A stretch of 41,882 nucleotides of DNA from Suilimivivens sp964571145 (lineage in GTDB: Bacteria > Bacillota > Clostridia > Lachnospirales > Lachnospiraceae): positions 1 through 41,882 of the forward strand of contig CAZNAP010000012.1 in NCBI GenBank assembly GCA_964571145.1, given 5' to 3'. A model generated the notes under the pieces. It was not told where the DNA came from, made no database searches, and saw nothing but the letters and a program-made list of their open reading frames with translations. Shown here piece after piece: positions 8,247 through 17,650 of the stretch. Made by a program: the position numbers and the translations under genes. Within the stretch, counting starts at the first letter, position 1. The number at the start of each line of letters is the position of its first letter.

Positions 8247-9251
8247 CTATATCATCTCATCTATTAATACACTGCGATATTCCGGATTTGATAATAGGTT
8301 GATTTCCTGCTTATCCATACGCCTAACAATAGGTCTCATGGAATTCTCTGAATTGCTGACAACTACCGCAATCTCTCCATTGGATAATTTCAATGTAAAT
8401 CCGTTGGGATAAATTGGAAATTCTTTTGAAAATACATCCACAACTGTTTTATCAAAAAGTGTGCCCACATTACTCATCAGATATTCCATGGCATAAGCCG
8501 GAGAATATGCTTCACGATGCTGTCTCTGTGCAGTCAAAGCATCATAGGTATCGGCTACTCGAAGTATCCTTGGGAAAAGGCCCAGCTTCTCGCCGGCAAT
8601 TCCATAATATCCGGTACCATCCAAATTCTCATGGTGGAACAGAATTGCATTCCTTGACACGCTGGATATAGAAGGATAATCCTTTAAATCTTCATATGAA
8701 AACATGGGATGCTTTTTCATTTCATCCATTTCTTTATCATTATATAGATGCTTTGCCCGTAACACTCTTCGCTTAACATCAAATTTACCGATATCATGTA
8801 ACAATCCCGCTACTGCCAGATTGTCTAAATGTTCTTCAGACAGCCCGTACCCAATTCCCAAAGCAACTGCATAAACGGCTACTGAAACACAATGTCTGTA
8901 TTCGTAATTGTTGTTGTTTTTAATATCCAGCAAATCCAGTTTTAAAGTCTCTTTATATTTCATTTCTCGAACTATTTTTTTAGCCAGAGGAACGCATGCC
9001 GGATAGTCGTTTCGATACAAAGCATCAAATGCCTGTGCGCGTAATTCATCCGGTATAACATCATCTATAAGAATATCTTCAAATCCGGGTGTTTCTATAT
9101 AGGCTCCCTGAAAACCCATACTAACCATACGCTTTAACACAGTTTCACTAATTTTGTGTCTTGCGCCAACTAACAGCCTGCCATCATCTCCGATAATGGG
9201 TTTGGCCAGTTCCATGTTAGGATTCAGGTGTTCTATTCGTAAATATTGCAT
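8247..9251 (-). CDS. HD-GYP-type domain protein (c-di-GMP phosphodiesterase-like)
   Basis: 334 residues. An N-terminal region (1-110) precedes an HD-GYP-like domain with His152-Asp153 in LLHDIGKFD, His181 in KKHPMFSYED, HHE at 206-208, and DGTGYYG at 211-217 where canonical proteins have DGxGYP. RVADTYDALT (231-240) is the conserved metal-site helix. HD-GYP proteins hydrolyse cyclic di-GMP; the GYY instead of GYP makes the activity plausible but unproven. No receiver or transmembrane segment is seen, so it is probably cytosolic. It has its own promoter just upstream and is separated from mmsB by a terminator, so it is likely monocistronic. Confidence 0.88.
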   Translation of the reverse strand: MQYLRIEHLNPNMELAKPIIGDDGRLLVGARHKISETVLKRMVSMGFQGAYIETPGFEDILIDDVIPDELRAQAFDALYRNDYPACVPLAKKIVREMKYKETLKLDLLDIKNNNNYEYRHCVSVAVYAVALGIGYGLSEEHLDNLAVAGLLHDIGKFDVKRRVLRAKHLYNDKEMDEMKKHPMFSYEDLKDYPSISSVSRNAILFHHENLDGTGYYGIAGEKLGLFPRILRVADTYDALTAQRQHREAYSPAYAMEYLMSNVGTLFDKTVVDVFSKEFPIYPNGFTLKLSNGEIAVVVSNSENSMRPIVRRMDKQEINLLSNPEYRSVLIDEMI

Positions 9252-9286
9252 ATGCCATCCCCTTTATCTGAGAAATATTTGTTCAC

Positions 9287-9315
9287 ATTATACCAAATAC
9301 CGTCAATAAATACAA
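9287..9315 (-). promoter_or_regulatory. sigma-A promoter for the HD-GYP gene
   Basis: A perfect -10 TATAAT (287-292 of the 9,000 block) lies 17 bp from TTGTAT at 9310-9315 on the minus strand. This is about 36 nt before the HD-GYP start, immediately after the mmsB terminator. Confidence 0.65.
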
Positions 9316-9318
9316 GTT

Positions 9319-9347
9319 GAGCCCCCTTACAAAATGTAAGGGGGCTC
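9319..9347 (-). terminator. Rho-independent terminator after mmsB
   Basis: A 12-bp perfect stem GAGCCCCCTTAC / GTAAGGGGGCTC with a 5-nt loop lies 22 nt after the mmsB stop. The U-tract is imperfect (AACTTGTATTTATT), but stem strength and position support termination. Confidence 0.8.
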
Positions 9348-9368
9348 GCTTGATTAGATATGCAGAAA

Positions 9369-10586
9369 TTAATTTTTTACAATTAATTTTCCACCACGTT
9401 TGGATACTACATCGAAGATAACAGCTGCTAAAAGAACGCCGCCTTTAACTACCTTCTGTAAGTTTGCATCTACACCCATCAGGGACATACCAAGGTTGAT
9501 AACACCCATCAGTACCGCACCAACGATTACGCCGGGAACTGTTCCGATACCACCATAAGCAGAAGCACCACCTATGAAACAAGAGCCGATTGCATCCATT
9601 TCATAGTTCTGTCCATATGTAGGCTGTGCTGAAGTAAGACGTGCTATGGTAACCATACTAGCCAATGCTGCTAAAAATCCCATATTGGTATATGCCAGGA
9701 AAAATACTTTGTTTGTATTAATACCGGAAAGCTTGGTTGCCTTTTCATTTCCACCTACTGCATAGAAATGACGTCCGATTGTTGTATTGGAAGTAATATA
9801 CCCATAAACCATAATAACGATAATAACCCAAATCAGAACACTGGGAATACCCTTATGCTGAGCCAGTCTGAATGTAAAGAGCAATAATACTACACTAATC
9901 AAAATTGTTCTTACTGTAACCCAAACTGTATTTTCGGTTTCGTAATTTTTCTTCTTTCTGTCTGACTGCTTCTTGATTTGAGTAAATACATAAACTGCTG
10001 CTGCCAACAAACCGGCAAAGATACAAGTTGAGTTTAATGTACCACCGCCAAGAAAGGCAGGTAACGGAATACCCTGTGTGAAATCAGGTATGTAACAATT
10101 GGCACCACCACCAAATAAATTAACAAAAGTTGTGCGATCTTTAATAGAAACTGTCATACCTTCCAGTACAACGTTACTCAGTCCTCTGAAAGCAAGCATT
10201 CCTGCCAATGTTACTATAAAGGGTGGAATTCTTACATAGGCAATCCAGAAACCTTGGAATGCACCAATTAAAGTTCCTAAGATAAACATAACCAAAATTG
10301 TAACCCACATGTTTACCTTAAAGTTAATCATTAATACTGCACCTACTGCACCTACAAAGCAGACTACCGAACCTACGGAAAGGTCGATGTTACCACCTGT
10401 TAAGATACAGAGCAACATACCTGTTGCCAGAATAAATACATATGCATTTTGGGAAATCAAACTACTGACATTCATTGGAAGCAGGATTGAACCGCCGGTC
10501 TGCCATGCGAAAAATCCAGTTACCAATATCAGCACTAATATCATCGTATATTTTTTAACATAATCTAATGTGTTTGCTTTACTCAT
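9369..10586 (-). CDS. mmsB: Multiple-monosaccharide ABC transporter permease MmsB
   Basis: A 405-residue, highly hydrophobic permease of the RbsC/XylH/GguB class. It shows the conserved NIDLSVGS motif after the second helix, PPFIVTLAGMLAFRGLSN, and the EAA-like end of the family (GSCFIGGASAYGGIGTVPG). A lysine-rich cytoplasmic insertion lies around residues 200-215. It starts with ATG overlapping the mmsA stop by 4 nt (ATGA), so the two are translationally coupled. It forms the membrane channel for sugar delivered by ChvE and powered by MmsA. A strong terminator follows the gene. Confidence 0.93.
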   Translation of the reverse strand: MSKANTLDYVKKYTMILVLILVTGFFAWQTGGSILLPMNVSSLISQNAYVFILATGMLLCILTGGNIDLSVGSVVCFVGAVGAVLMINFKVNMWVTILVMFILGTLIGAFQGFWIAYVRIPPFIVTLAGMLAFRGLSNVVLEGMTVSIKDRTTFVNLFGGGANCYIPDFTQGIPLPAFLGGGTLNSTCIFAGLLAAAVYVFTQIKKQSDRKKKNYETENTVWVTVRTILISVVLLLFTFRLAQHKGIPSVLIWVIIVIMVYGYITSNTTIGRHFYAVGGNEKATKLSGINTNKVFFLAYTNMGFLAALASMVTIARLTSAQPTYGQNYEMDAIGSCFIGGASAYGGIGTVPGVIVGAVLMGVINLGMSLMGVDANLQKVVKGGVLLAAVIFDVVSKRGGKLIVKN

Positions 10587-12127
10587 ACCGCTTCTCCTTT
10601 TCGACTGGCTTGTAAAATATGTGACATGATCAATTCCTGGGTTGCTTCGCTACCTTGTAATTCTGTAACCATTCTTCCTTCGTTCATGACGTAAATACGG
10701 TCACACATACCAAGAATTTCAGGCATTTCAGAAGAAATCATGATAACGGATTTGCCTTCTGCAACCAACTGATTAATAATGCAATAAATTTCATATTTTG
10801 CGCCTACATCAATACCTCTTGTAGGTTCATCCAAAATGAGGATATCAGGATCTGCAAACATCCATTTTGCTAAAAGAACCTTCTGTTGGTTTCCACCACT
10901 CAGGTTTCCGACATTTTGTTCTACCGAAGGACATTTTGTTTTTAACTTCTCTTTGTATTCAACTGCAATTGCAATTTCTTTATCCTTATCGATTACAGTT
11001 TTTTTACTGATTGCCCCTAGATTAGCCAGCGTTGTGTTGATTTTAATTTGGTTACTCAAAATCAGTCCGTTTGCTTTTCGGTCTTCAGTTACATAAGCTA
11101 ATTTATGTCTAATTGCTTCTTCAACCGTATTTAAATGTACTTCTTCACCATTCAAGAATAACTGTCCGGTAATATGCTCTCCGTAACTCTTCCCAAAAAG
11201 GCTCATGGCCAATTCTGTTCTTCCTGCACCCATTAGTCCTGAAATACCTACTACTTCACCTTTGCGTACCGTAATGCTGACGTCATCTACTACCTTACGT
11301 TCCGTGTACAATGGGTGATAAGCACTCCAGTTCTTAACTTCCATTCGAATATCCCCAATATGTGTCTCTCTCTTGGGAAAACGATCGGATATTTCTCTTC
11401 CTACCATACCCTTAATGATACGACTTTCAGAAATATCATCTGAATTTTTAACTAGGGTTTCAATTGTTGCACCATCTCGAATAACGGTAATTTTATCTGC
11501 TACATAGGAAACCTCATTTAACTTATGAGATATAATAATAGATGTCATTCCGTTTTTCTTGAACTGTAAGAGCAATTCCAATAGTGCCTTGGAGTCAGCT
11601 TCATTTAAAGAAGAAGTAGGTTCATCCAAAATGAGTAATTTTGCATTTTTAGCCAATGCTTTCGCAATCTCGACCAACTGTTGTTTTCCTACCCCAATAT
11701 CTTTAATCAATACCTCGGGGCCTTCTTTTAAGCCAACCTGCGTAAGAAGCTCTGCTGCCCTGTCATTGGTTTCATTCCAGTTAATTTTATATTTATTTCC
11801 CCGTTCATTACCGAGGAACATGTTTTCACCTATTGTCATATAGGGAATTAATGCCAGTTCCTGATGAATAATAACGATTCCCTTGCTCTCGCTATCCTTA
11901 ATGGAGTTAAACTTACAAATCTCACCATTATACTCGATATCGCCTTCATAAGAGCCATAAGGGTATATGCCACTGAGTACATTCATCAAGGTAGATTTTC
12001 CGGCACCGTTCTCACCTACGAGAGCATGTATTTCGCCCTCTTCCACCTGCAAATTAACATTATCAAGTGCTTTAACGCCAGGGAATGTTTTGGTTATATT
12101 TTTCATTTCAAGTAATATTTTCGCCAA
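10583..12127 (-). CDS. mmsA: Multiple-monosaccharide ABC transporter ATP-binding protein MmsA
   Basis: A tandem-domain sugar ABC ATPase of 514 residues. The first domain has Walker A GENGAGKST and Walker B LLILDEPTSSLN. The second has a degenerate Walker A (GLMGAGRTE) with signature LSGGNQQK and Walker B ILILDEPTRGID, as in RbsA/XylG/MglA. The true start is a TTG at 12127 with a perfect AGGAGG 6-7 nt upstream; an ATG 12 codons earlier has no such site. It energises import through MmsB. It lies about 135 nt after chvE, with an intercistronic hairpin in that gap. Confidence 0.94.
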   Translation of the reverse strand: MAKILLEMKNITKTFPGVKALDNVNLQVEEGEIHALVGENGAGKSTLMNVLSGIYPYGSYEGDIEYNGEICKFNSIKDSESKGIVIIHQELALIPYMTIGENMFLGNERGNKYKINWNETNDRAAELLTQVGLKEGPEVLIKDIGVGKQQLVEIAKALAKNAKLLILDEPTSSLNEADSKALLELLLQFKKNGMTSIIISHKLNEVSYVADKITVIRDGATIETLVKNSDDISESRIIKGMVGREISDRFPKRETHIGDIRMEVKNWSAYHPLYTERKVVDDVSITVRKGEVVGISGLMGAGRTELAMSLFGKSYGEHITGQLFLNGEEVHLNTVEEAIRHKLAYVTEDRKANGLILSNQIKINTTLANLGAISKKTVIDKDKEIAIAVEYKEKLKTKCPSVEQNVGNLSGGNQQKVLLAKWMFADPDILILDEPTRGIDVGAKYEIYCIINQLVAEGKSVIMISSEMPEILGMCDRIYVMNEGRMVTELQGSEATQELIMSHILQASRKGEAV

Positions 12128-12205
12128 GTGTATCCCTCCTAAATCTGTTGGTTTCTGCATCATCTAATCAAGTTTTACTTAACAACCCACTTCTTTACCA
12201 ATACA

Positions 12206-12232
12206 GCAGGCGGGTATTTGAATCCCGCCTGC
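12206..12232 (-). other. Intercistronic hairpin between chvE and mmsA
   Basis: A perfect 9-bp GC-rich stem GCAGGCGGG / CCCGCCTGC with a 9-nt loop. On the minus strand it has no U-run after it, so it is more likely an mRNA 3'-end stabiliser or partial attenuator that gives more binding protein than ATPase and permease. This role is inferred from position; the stem itself is visible. Confidence 0.6.
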
Positions 12233-12263
12233 CAATTATTCTTTATTTTTCTCTGTGAGAAGA

Positions 12264-13322
12264 TTACTGTAAATCAGCTTCTACATAATAACCGGAATCA
12301 ATCAACAGTTCCTTATAGTTGTTAGCATCTGCAAATACAGGCTCGCAAAGGAATGAAGGAATAACGCCTGTTCCGTTGTCATATGTTGTTGTATCGTTAA
12401 CCGGTGCTTCTCCACCCTTCATGATAGCATCAACCATTTCAACAACCTTAGAAGCCAATGTTCTGGTATCTTTGAAGATTGACATGGACTGTTTGCCAGC
12501 GATCATGTTCTTAACGTTTGTCTTGTCACAATCCTGACCTGTGATAATCGGCCATTCACCTGTGTAGTTAGCTTCCAGAGAGTTGGTAACACCAAGTGCT
12601 GTGGAGTCATTTGAACACAGAACTGCATCAAGAACTGTTCCGTCTGCATAGTTAGCAGAAATAATTGCATCCATTCTGGACTGAGCTGCTTCTGTAGCCC
12701 AACCTGCTGTAGCAACGGTTTCAAAATCTACCTGACCAGATTTAACAACTAACTTACCAGCATCAACATAAGGCTGAAGAACATCCATAGCACCGCCGAA
12801 GAAGAATCTAGCATTGTTGTCACCGGGGTCACCAGTTACAAGTTCAATATTGAAAGGACCTGCTGCGTTATCAAGGTCTAACTGCTCTTTAATATATTCG
12901 CCCTGTTTTGTTCCTACCATGTAGTTATCAAATGTTGCATAATATGTAACTGCATCAGAGTTCATAATCAATCTGTCATAAGCAATAACTTTAATGTCTT
13001 TTTCTTTAGCCTGCTCTAAAACTGTTCCAAGAGAATCACCATCGATAGAAGCGATAACCAGAACTTTACATCCTGAGTTAATCATGTTTTCAATCTGTGA
13101 AACCTGAGTAGGAATATCGTTTGAAGCGTACTGAAGGTCAACATCATAACCAGCTGCCTTTAATTCTGCTTCCATGTTGGTACCATCCTGATTCCATCTC
13201 TGTAAATCCTTGGTGGGCATTGCTACACCAATTTTCTTGCTTGAGCTTGCGCCGCCACATCCGGTTAACAGTGCTGCAACCATAGCTGTTGCTAAAATAA
13301 TACTAAGTAACTTCTTTTTCAT
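12264..13322 (-). CDS. chvE: ChvE-like multiple-monosaccharide-binding lipoprotein
   Basis: 352 residues with a lipoprotein signal peptide (MKKKLLSIILATAMVAALL then TGCGG, lipobox LTGC). A type 1 periplasmic-binding fold of the ChvE/XylF class follows: IGVAMPTKDLQRW at the first strand, IKVIAYDRLI near the ligand cleft, and DAVLCSNDSTALG and ITGQDCD in the second lobe. It is the extracellular sugar receptor for MmsAB. GGGAGGTAAAAGA gives a strong ribosome binding site. It begins its own transcription unit: a terminator separates it from the sensor operon upstream, whose AraC-type regulator probably activates it. The exact sugar cannot be read from sequence; xylose, arabinose, glucose or galactose are typical. 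Confidence 0.93.
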   Translation of the reverse strand: MKKKLLSIILATAMVAALLTGCGGASSSKKIGVAMPTKDLQRWNQDGTNMEAELKAAGYDVDLQYASNDIPTQVSQIENMINSGCKVLVIASIDGDSLGTVLEQAKEKDIKVIAYDRLIMNSDAVTYYATFDNYMVGTKQGEYIKEQLDLDNAAGPFNIELVTGDPGDNNARFFFGGAMDVLQPYVDAGKLVVKSGQVDFETVATAGWATEAAQSRMDAIISANYADGTVLDAVLCSNDSTALGVTNSLEANYTGEWPIITGQDCDKTNVKNMIAGKQSMSIFKDTRTLASKVVEMVDAIMKGGEAPVNDTTTYDNGTGVIPSFLCEPVFADANNYKELLIDSGYYVEADLQ

Positions 13323-13434
13323 TCTTTTACCTCCCTAAGAGAATAAGTGTTTTTTTGCTACGAATAGAGCATAACACGAAACCAATAGGAATAATTTATG
13401 ACCTTCTTCAAATTTTTTTAAATCTCATAAAATA

Positions 13435-13482
13435 AAAAAGGGTGGATTAGCAAAATATTGTTCTGCTACCAGCCCTTTTTTT
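13435..13482 (-). terminator. Terminator after the xylF-like gene
   Basis: An A-rich/T-rich bracketed hairpin: AAAAAGGG pairs with CCCTTTTT, with inner pairing AGCA/TGCT. It lies about 20 nt after the stop of the XylF-like gene. It would work in either direction and separates the sensor operon from chvE-mmsAB. Confidence 0.75.
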
Positions 13483-13501
13483 CCAAAAAGTCCTATTCTG
13501 T

Positions 13502-14557
13502 TTATTGAGGCATCTTATCCGGTACATTCAGATAGACATCCTCTTTCAAATGAAAACCACTGTTGATAATCATTTCGTTTATATTACTTTCTGTAACACT
13601 GATTGGTTCAAGTCCTACATAAGGCACCTCATAACTTCCATCATTGACTGTTGACAAATCATTTCCCGAAAGTTCTTCACCCAGCGCCAACAGAACTGCA
13701 CATTCTGCCGCTCTTTGTGCTAGCTTTTCAACCGGTTTATAAACAGTCATAACCTGTGTTCCTTCTACAATTCGCTGACAGGCTTCCAAATCTGCATCCT
13801 GACCCACTACCAATTTATCTCCTGCCATTCTTGTTTCTGCCAGAGCATGTACTACCTGACTTGCCAAATTATCATTTCCACACATAATGGCATCCGCTTG
13901 GGCCACTGTATCTTCATGATCATAAATATACGCAGCCGCCAATTCTGCTCGCCAGCCGTCGGCATGCATAGTATCTAAAACAGTTACATTATTCTCTTCC
14001 ATTACTTTGGTAAAGCCACCTTCTACAAGTGCCACGTTATTATCAAGAGGTGAGCCGCCAAGCATCAGTACATTACCGCCTGCCAGTCCTCGCTCAATAA
14101 GTGACTCAGCCATCATGGTTCCAACCATTTCGTTATCAAAGGAAATATATAAATCCACATTTGCATTTCTAATGAGGCGGTCATAGGCTATGATTTTAAT
14201 ACCAGCATCCTTTGCTTTGTCCACATGCTCTTTCAAGCCTTCGGAATCAATACAAACGATGACAATCACATCCATTCCCTTCTTAATAAAGTAATCAATC
14301 TGGTTCTTTTGCTCTTCGATATCGCCATTTGCATTTTGCACATTTACCTCAGCGCCAAGCTCTTTAGCCATAGATACAAAGACATCCCGGTCTCTTTGCC
14401 ACCTTTCAATGACGAAAGAGTCAAAACTCATTCCAATCTGAATTTTAGCTTCCTGCTCCTTGTTAATTTCATTATTATTGCCTTCTGTATGCTGGCAAGA
14501 AGTCATCAATACCATCAGACACATCAATATAAGGCTAATACTTCTTCTTAATCTCAT
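13502..14557 (-). CDS. XylF-like sugar-binding lipoprotein
   Basis: 351 residues with a signal peptide ending in a lipobox (LMTSC, Cys21). A type 1 periplasmic-binding protein fold follows, with IGMSFDSFVIERWQRD, IKIIAYDRLIRNA and QADAIMCGNDNLASQV, close in pattern to the ChvE-like protein next door. Its ATG overlaps the end of the response regulator by 4 nt, so it is part of the sensor operon rather than the transporter operon. It may feed MmsAB as a second receptor or present sugar to the sensor. It is clearly related to, but quite diverged from, the chvE product. Confidence 0.88.
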   Translation of the reverse strand: MRLRRSISLILMCLMVLMTSCQHTEGNNNEINKEQEAKIQIGMSFDSFVIERWQRDRDVFVSMAKELGAEVNVQNANGDIEEQKNQIDYFIKKGMDVIVIVCIDSEGLKEHVDKAKDAGIKIIAYDRLIRNANVDLYISFDNEMVGTMMAESLIERGLAGGNVLMLGGSPLDNNVALVEGGFTKVMEENNVTVLDTMHADGWRAELAAAYIYDHEDTVAQADAIMCGNDNLASQVVHALAETRMAGDKLVVGQDADLEACQRIVEGTQVMTVYKPVEKLAQRAAECAVLLALGEELSGNDLSTVNDGSYEVPYVGLEPISVTESNINEMIINSGFHLKEDVYLNVPDKMPQ

Positions 14558-16158
14558 AAGGCCATTTTTCCTTCCTTGTATTCCGTAGGTGTTACTCCTA
14601 CATTTTTCTTAAAGGAACGACTAAAATAATTTGGTTCCGAATATCCTACCATACAGCAAATCTCTTTCATGGAATAATCTGTCGAACTCAATAATTCTTT
14701 TGCTTTATCAATTCTAATATTCGTTAAATACTCTATGAAATTTTCACCTGTTCCGTCCTTAAAAATCTTACTGAAATAATAAGGACTGATATTAACCACT
14801 CTGGACACATCATCCAGTGAAATATCCTTATCAAAATTATTTTGAATATATTCTTTGGATAATTCGATAATTCGACCAGAGCGTTCTGCCCGTTTACTTA
14901 ATATATTTTGGCAGGCTGTAGTAATTTTCTCTTCGAACCATTTTCTCATTTGATCATAATCTGTCATAGCCATTAATTCAGGCAAATAATTGGTTCTGGC
15001 ATTAAAGCGATAGGTCATACCACCCTTTTCATAAGCCATATGCTCAGCCCAGAGTGCAAACTCCAATATTTTTAAACGAATATCCATGTCACCATCCGGA
15101 CTGGTTTCCACCATCCATTCAAAAAAATTCCTAGCAGTAGCCATGGCTTTGTTTATTTCACCGTTCTCTATTTCACTGAAAAGTCTTTTCTCCAGTACAA
15201 TAGGATAGTCTCCCTCATAATCACAGCGAAGCGGCAAATCATCTCCATGTGCCACACTTCCAGTTGTGGAAACAAGCGCATTTAACGCCTCACTGTAAGA
15301 CTCTCTCATTTCCCGCAGTTCTTTTACACTACCAATACCTATACGAAAACTGATATCTGTTTTTTTTCGCATTTCTCTTACCAGCTCACGGGCTTTATCT
15401 ATTAAATCAATTCTTTCATTATATTCCATTTTACTGTTTTCGTAGGGAACCAATACAGCTATTTTATTAGCCATAACAGTCCCAACAATGCCTTTAAAGG
15501 ACTCTTTCAGACTTTCTCTTACCTCTTGGTAATGCTGCTGCATTTTCACACTGCTTCCCACAGCATTGGTCATGTGATTTCCTTCCTGCGCATCTCCGCA
15601 AACCACCGCAACCATATACGCGTACTGCTGGTCAATCCCCAGAATGCTTTTGTAATTATCAACATCCTCCACAAAATATTCTTGGAAAAAGATATTGTAA
15701 ATCAAGCCACTTTCTATGATTGGAACGACTGTTTCCAGTTTTTCCTTCACACGAAGTTCGTTACTGCGTTTCTCTCTTTCCTTATCAATCTGCAACATCG
15801 CTTTTCGCAAAGCCGCCACAATTTTAGTTTTTTCCATGGGTTTGGTAATATATTCCAAAACACCCCCTAACTTAATCGCTTCTGTGGCATAATCAAATTT
15901 GTCATAAGCAGACATTACAATAAAAGTAACAGCATTATTCGTCTGCCTGATTTCTTTCATGGCCTCGATTCCGTTAATTCCGGGCATCTGAATATCCATA
16001 ATGGCTATATCCGGTCGAAAGCTTTCTGCTAATTCAATCACACTTCTACCGGTTTTGGCATACTCCACCATGCATTCGTCACCAAATTCTTTTTCTATTA
16101 TAAACTTCAACGAATCAATTACAATTCCTTCGTCATCTGCAAGCATGATTCTATACAT
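14554..16158 (-). CDS. YesN-type response regulator (receiver + AraC HTH)
   Basis: 534 residues. The N-terminal receiver has MLADDEGIVID, the phosphoacceptor Asp in AIMDIQMPGING (about residue 55) and the switch Lys in EYITKPMEK. A long middle region follows, then a C-terminal AraC-type double helix-turn-helix (about 425-530; KDISLDDVSRVVNISPYYFS, then NIRIDKAKELL and VGYSEPNYFSRSFKK). It is the DNA-binding partner of the kinase gene, from which it is separated by a single base. The obvious target is the chvE-mmsAB promoter region at 13323-13434, which lacks a good -35 box and so fits an activated promoter. Confidence 0.93.
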   Translation of the reverse strand: MYRIMLADDEGIVIDSLKFIIEKEFGDECMVEYAKTGRSVIELAESFRPDIAIMDIQMPGINGIEAMKEIRQTNNAVTFIVMSAYDKFDYATEAIKLGGVLEYITKPMEKTKIVAALRKAMLQIDKEREKRSNELRVKEKLETVVPIIESGLIYNIFFQEYFVEDVDNYKSILGIDQQYAYMVAVVCGDAQEGNHMTNAVGSSVKMQQHYQEVRESLKESFKGIVGTVMANKIAVLVPYENSKMEYNERIDLIDKARELVREMRKKTDISFRIGIGSVKELREMRESYSEALNALVSTTGSVAHGDDLPLRCDYEGDYPIVLEKRLFSEIENGEINKAMATARNFFEWMVETSPDGDMDIRLKILEFALWAEHMAYEKGGMTYRFNARTNYLPELMAMTDYDQMRKWFEEKITTACQNILSKRAERSGRIIELSKEYIQNNFDKDISLDDVSRVVNISPYYFSKIFKDGTGENFIEYLTNIRIDKAKELLSSTDYSMKEICCMVGYSEPNYFSRSFKKNVGVTPTEYKEGKMAL

Positions 16159-16159
16159 C

Positions 16160-17650
16160 TTAAGCTTTTTCCTCCCGTTCCTTCATAGGCAAATAAATAA
16201 TCACTTCTGTCCCCTGCGATTCTTCCTCACTTATGATTGTCATGACCTTCTCTCTATCTCCAAACAACTTCAGTCTGGCAATTACATTATCCATACCGAT
16301 TCCGTTAGAACCTGCCGTCAAACCTTCATCCTGATAGTCTCCGTCAATCACTTTGGCAATGGTTTCTTTAGACATACCAATTCCGTTATCCCGAACACTG
16401 ATACATACATCATCATCCATTCGATATACGGTCAGCCATATTCTGCCTTCTCCCAACATTTCACGTATACCGTGGTTGACACAATTCTCTACAATCGGCT
16501 GCAAAATCATACTAGGCATTTCTACTTTCAACAGGGATTGATCAACCCTCTTTTCATAATGAATATCTCCGGAAAAGCGTACATTCAATATATAGATATA
16601 GTTATCTACCAGTTCAACTTCCTCGCCAATGGTCACGGTATCGTTACTCTTCTTAACATTGTAACGAAAGAAATCTGCCATATTCTGCACATACTCATAA
16701 GTCCGATCGGCTCCTTCCATCATAGCCAACTGAGCACCTGCATTTAAAGTATTAAAAAGAAAATGAGGGTTAATCTGTGCCTGCAAATATTTGAGCTGTG
16801 CATCCTTTAAATGCGTTTCCATCATCAGCTCTTTTTCCTTCAAAGTTCTCTCTATCTCCATACTCTGCCTGATACGTTCTATGTATTCTCTGATACTGAC
16901 TACCATTTGATTAAAAGCTCTGGTTACAACACCAATTTCATCACGCGTCTGTACATCCAACAGCTCGATCTCAAAATTACCATTAGCCACCTCATCAGCT
17001 GATTTGGCCAGCTGTTTTAAGGGACTGATAATGGTTCCTGCCAGTTTGACAATAATTGCGAGATTGCCTACCATTACAATAAACATCACCAGGGTACTGA
17101 TTGTCTCAAATAATCGGAAAGAAGCAGAAAGTTCATTATAGTTTTCTGAATTATGTTTAAACTGTTCATTATTTAAACTATTAATATAGGTATCAAGATA
17201 TCCATATAACTGCGTAGCATTTTCATACCTGATTCTGTATTTTTCTACATTTCTTCCACGCTTTGCTTCAATGGTCTGTCCTACTGCATCCAAATATATT
17301 TCTGACATGTGCTTGATATTGCGTTCCATTCTGCCAAAAGTGGTAACCGTAATTTCATCATTCATTTCCTGAATCATCTGTGAATAATTCTGCTCACAGC
17401 GATAGTATTCCATCAAAGAATCGCTGGTTTTAGTGTTCAGGTAATCTGTCATCTGATCCTGTACCTGTGTCAGTGCATTTCCCAATTCATTTAAATGTAA
17501 ATTGTCTCTATATACCATGTCCATTTCATTGGACATACTGTTAATTCCAAGCAGCAATACCGCATTAACAACAAAAACCAAAAAATTTGCCAATATGTAT
17601 ATACTGCTGATCTTGGCCTGAAGGGATAGGTTACGAATTTTATTTAACAT
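16160..17650 (-). CDS. YesM-type sensor histidine kinase
   Basis: About 496 residues. Two transmembrane segments (about 13-35 and 183-205) flank an extracytoplasmic helical sensor region. A HAMP domain follows (ISPLKQLAKSADEVANGNFE), then a coiled coil, a His_kinase domain with the H-box QAQINPHFLFNTLNA, and a HATPase domain (ILQPIVENCVNHGI; DNGIGM). The ATG at 17650 is chosen because GGAGGTG lies just upstream. It overlaps the 3' end of the sugar-sensor gene by 11 nt, which implies coupled translation. By analogy with XylFII-LytS in clostridia, the upstream sugar-binding protein probably signals into this kinase. Confidence 0.93.
   Translation of the reverse strand: MLNKIRNLSLQAKISSIYILANFLVFVVNAVLLLGINSMSNEMDMVYRDNLHLNELGNALTQVQDQMTDYLNTKTSDSLMEYYRCEQNYSQMIQEMNDEITVTTFGRMERNIKHMSEIYLDAVGQTIEAKRGRNVEKYRIRYENATQLYGYLDTYINSLNNEQFKHNSENYNELSASFRLFETISTLVMFIVMVGNLAIIVKLAGTIISPLKQLAKSADEVANGNFEIELLDVQTRDEIGVVTRAFNQMVVSIREYIERIRQSMEIERTLKEKELMMETHLKDAQLKYLQAQINPHFLFNTLNAGAQLAMMEGADRTYEYVQNMADFFRYNVKKSNDTVTIGEEVELVDNYIYILNVRFSGDIHYEKRVDQSLLKVEMPSMILQPIVENCVNHGIREMLGEGRIWLTVYRMDDDVCISVRDNGIGMSKETIAKVIDGDYQDEGLTAGSNGIGMDNVIARLKLFGDREKVMTIISEEESQGTEVIIYLPMKEREEKA

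Noticed and set aside
12206..12232. Full terminator of the chvE message
   Set aside because: The minus-strand side has no U-run and the ATPase gene starts shortly after; it is better seen as an intercistronic stabiliser.
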